Positions 6,287-8,172 of a stretch of 8,172 nucleotides of DNA are shown here, one piece after another (position 1 is the first letter of the stretch; each line of letters begins with the position of its first letter). This DNA is from Hyphococcus sp. (GTDB taxonomy: Bacteria; Pseudomonadota; Alphaproteobacteria; Caulobacterales; Parvularculaceae). The translations under genes and the position numbers were made by a program. Location of the stretch: NCBI GenBank assembly GCA_021604605.1, contig BQJH01000128.1:1-8172 (forward strand), written 5' to 3'. The notes below the pieces were generated by a model. That model did no database searches, had not been told where the DNA came from, and saw only the letters and a list, made by a program, of their open reading frames with translations.

Positions 6287-7822
6287 TTAGTATTCGTAAT
6301 CGCGCGCCAGCCGGTCCAGCAGGCGAACGCCCCAGCCGGTGGCGCCCATAGGTTTGGTTGGTTCTGGCATTTCTTTGAACCATTCGACACCGGCGATATC
6401 CAGATGCGCCCAAGGCGTTTCTTCCTTCACAAAAGTCCCCAGGAATTGTGCGCCGGTGCTGGCGCCTGGCGAACCGGTGTTTCCGTTTTTAATATCAGCG
6501 ATGACCGATTTGATTTGTTTTTTGTGATTGGGGTGTAACGGCAAGCGCCAGACATCATCGCCTGATGTTTCACCGGCTTGCAACAACATTTCGGCGACAT
6601 CGTCACTACGAGCAAACAATCCACCATACTCATCGTTGAGGGCGCCAATAACGGAACCTGTCAATGTCGCCACATCGACCAGCAAGGCAGGATCAAATTC
6701 CTGTTGCGCATACCAAAGCGCGTCAGAAAGAACGAGGCGCCCTTCTGCATCAGTGGACATGATTTCAATTGTTGTGCCTGACATTGCTTTTAAAACATCG
6801 CCAGGTCGGATGGCCCGACCGTCCGGCATGTTCTCCGCCAGAGCAGCGATCGCAATGACATTGACGGGAGCGCGGGATTTCGCAAGCCCAAGCACGGCGC
6901 CGGTCACAGCCGCCGCCCCAGACATATCACCCTTCATTTCCCACATATTGCTGCTGGTTTTTATCGAGATGCCGCCAGAATCAAACGTGATGCCTTTACC
7001 GGCAAAGACGAGCGGTTTTTCTCCAGCCGCGCCGCCATTGTAGCGAACGATCATCATCCGTGGCGGGCGCTCACTGCCACGCCCAACCCCAAGAATTGCG
7101 CCCATGCCCAAACGCTCCATCGCGCGGACGTCGAGAACACTCATGGAAGTTTTAGCGACGCCGTTGAATTTTAACCTGGATCGGCGGACGAATTCTTCTG
7201 GATAAAGAGCATTCGCCGGTTCAGTTTGTAAATCGCGCGCCCAGTTAACCGCTTCAGCAACATGCCGCCGGCCAGCATCAAACGATGATTTCACTGCCGC
7301 CGCGCTATCGCTTACAAATAGCAACTCACCCGTGGCTGCCTCAGCCTCTGTCATATATTTTGTGAAAGAATATTGCCCCAACATCGCGCCAAAGGCTGCA
7401 TTTTCTATATCTGCGTCACTGGCGCCGGGCGCAACGACGTAAATGCGATCTGTCTTGCTGGCCTTCGCTAATGTCGCGGCGCGCCCGCCAAAATCTTCCC
7501 AGTCACGCGGGCGCATTCCATCTGATTTGACACCAACGAGATAAATTTCACCATAAGTTGCGCCTCCAGAAATAAAGCTCGCGGTTGTCCCTTCCTCAGC
7601 CATAAATCCAGACGCCGTCATCGCGCGCTTTAGGTTTTCAGTATTGGCTTCGCCAATAATCGCCGTAACCGCAGTGAGGTTTTCAGCGTCACTAATAGCG
7701 AAGATTAAAGCACCGTCCGCTACAGGGGTCGCAGAAAAATCAATGTCACGCGCCGCCAAACTAGAAATTTGTGCAGCACCAGCCGAAAATAAAACAACAA
7801 TAATCAGAAAAAGATTTCGCAA
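6287..7822 (-). CDS. Exported leucyl aminopeptidase, M17 family
   Basis: This 511-aa M17 metallopeptidase should remove N-terminal residues, Leu preferentially, from peptides using two metal ions. The C-terminal catalytic domain carries all expected residues by comparison with E. coli PepA: Lys276 and Asp281 in GKGITFDSGG, Lys288, Asp299 in KGDMSG, and Asp358, Glu360 and Arg362 in the signature STDAEGRL (PepA has N at the first position). The N-terminal domain is diverged. Unlike classical PepA it begins with a signal peptide, hydrophobic over residues 4-17 with cleavage probably near residues 17-24, so it likely acts in the periplasm or outside. The start codon is TTG, with GGGAGG five bases upstream (complement of 7828-7833) and no nearby in-frame ATG. 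It lies 33 bp after the small secreted protein gene and ends at a terminator. A role in using peptides as nutrients is inferred. Confidence 0.92.
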   Translation of the reverse strand: MRNLFLIIVVLFSAGAAQISSLAARDIDFSATPVADGALIFAISDAENLTAVTAIIGEANTENLKRAMTASGFMAEEGTTASFISGGATYGEIYLVGVKSDGMRPRDWEDFGGRAATLAKASKTDRIYVVAPGASDADIENAAFGAMLGQYSFTKYMTEAEAATGELLFVSDSAAAVKSSFDAGRRHVAEAVNWARDLQTEPANALYPEEFVRRSRLKFNGVAKTSMSVLDVRAMERLGMGAILGVGRGSERPPRMMIVRYNGGAAGEKPLVFAGKGITFDSGGISIKTSSNMWEMKGDMSGAAAVTGAVLGLAKSRAPVNVIAIAALAENMPDGRAIRPGDVLKAMSGTTIEIMSTDAEGRLVLSDALWYAQQEFDPALLVDVATLTGSVIGALNDEYGGLFARSDDVAEMLLQAGETSGDDVWRLPLHPNHKKQIKSVIADIKNGNTGSPGASTGAQFLGTFVKEETPWAHLDIAGVEWFKEMPEPTKPMGATGWGVRLLDRLARDYEY

Positions 7823-7855
7823 GGTTTCCTCCCGCTTTGATTTCGATTTGCAAGC

Positions 7856-8140
7856 TTACGCGGTCTTTAAAATGATACAAGACTGGGCGCGCGCACAAAA
7901 AGCGGCGCGCGCAAGCAGGCTAAAACTCTTTCTGATATTTAGCTGGGTTGCATTTTTTGACGCCTGCTCTAATCGAGTCGCCGCTAAAGCATAGTCACCC
8001 GCCTCAAGCGCAGCCAAAGCGTCTTCTGCATCGCTTACCGCCGCGTGTTGCAGGCTTTCATTGGCTGTTACGTTTTGTGCAACAGCTGTATTAACGGGAA
8101 GTATTAAGGCAATGACCGCTGTGATCGTACATAGTTTCAT
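7856..8140 (-). CDS. Small secreted protein of unknown function
   Basis: The 94-aa precursor has a clear signal peptide, with cleavage probably after Ala21 (TAVA|QNV), leaving about 73 residues. The mature part looks all-helical: DAEDALAALEAGDYALAATRLEQA (37-60) has the spacing of one TPR-like helix pair, with the GDY turn between helices. The C-terminal part holds Cys82 and Cys88, which could pair. I do not recognise a family. AAGGAGA six bases before the ATG (in 8147-8153, complement) gives a strong ribosome binding site. It is the first gene of a two-gene unit with the aminopeptidase, so a helper or inhibitor role is possible but only inferred. Confidence 0.72.
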   Translation of the reverse strand: MKLCTITAVIALILPVNTAVAQNVTANESLQHAAVSDAEDALAALEAGDYALAATRLEQASKNATQLNIRKSFSLLARAAFCARAQSCIILKTA

Positions 8141-8172
8141 GGTTGTCTCCTTGATCTCGTCAACGCTTTGTC

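Noticed and set aside
6528..7043. Plus-strand open frame opposite the aminopeptidase
   Set aside because: It is antisense to the conserved catalytic domain of the M17 peptidase and has no independent signals.

Overview
The window looks like chromosomal DNA from a marine-type alphaproteobacterium. This is inferred from moderate GC (about 55% in a hand-counted lpd stretch), gene style and content: a DhlA/DhmA-type haloalkane dehalogenase, a CW-motif rhodanese, and exported proteins rich in Ala, Asp and Glu. No rRNA, tRNA, CRISPR array, phage gene or transposase gene was seen.

Left part (1-1081). An intergenic stretch holds a perfect 17-bp palindrome and a composite two-hairpin palindromic repeat of the kind dispersed through proteobacterial genomes. 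A distinctly AT-rich gene for a cytoplasmic trypsin-fold serine protease follows, with His, Asp and Ser all in place. Its base composition and the adjacent repeat suggest acquisition by transfer. It stops 8 bases from the convergent lpd stop.

Central part (1090-4155). Dihydrolipoyl dehydrogenase (lpdA, minus strand) is divergent from a subfamily-I haloalkane dehalogenase (dhmA-like, plus strand). The 122-bp region between them contains two palindromes and is the natural place for shared control. A secreted NTF2/SnoaL-like protein follows dhmA on the same strand. It ends at a GC-rich hairpin shared with the next, convergent operon.

Right part (4195-8172), all on the minus strand. Two transcription units are visible. 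The upstream one encodes a 94-aa secreted protein and a secreted M17 leucyl aminopeptidase (TTG start with a strong Shine-Dalgarno), and closes with an intrinsic-type terminator. The downstream one, after a hairpin-rich leader, encodes a 423-aa lipoprotein with a coiled coil and, 11 bp further on, a secreted rhodanese-like protein with two cysteines and the usual loop arginine replaced. Every product here carries an export signal, so this half is an envelope or periplasm cluster.

No complete novel system can be proven. The best leads are the lipoprotein/CxxxxCW-rhodanese pair, the AT-rich orphan protease beside the repeat, and the exported M17 peptidase with its small partner.
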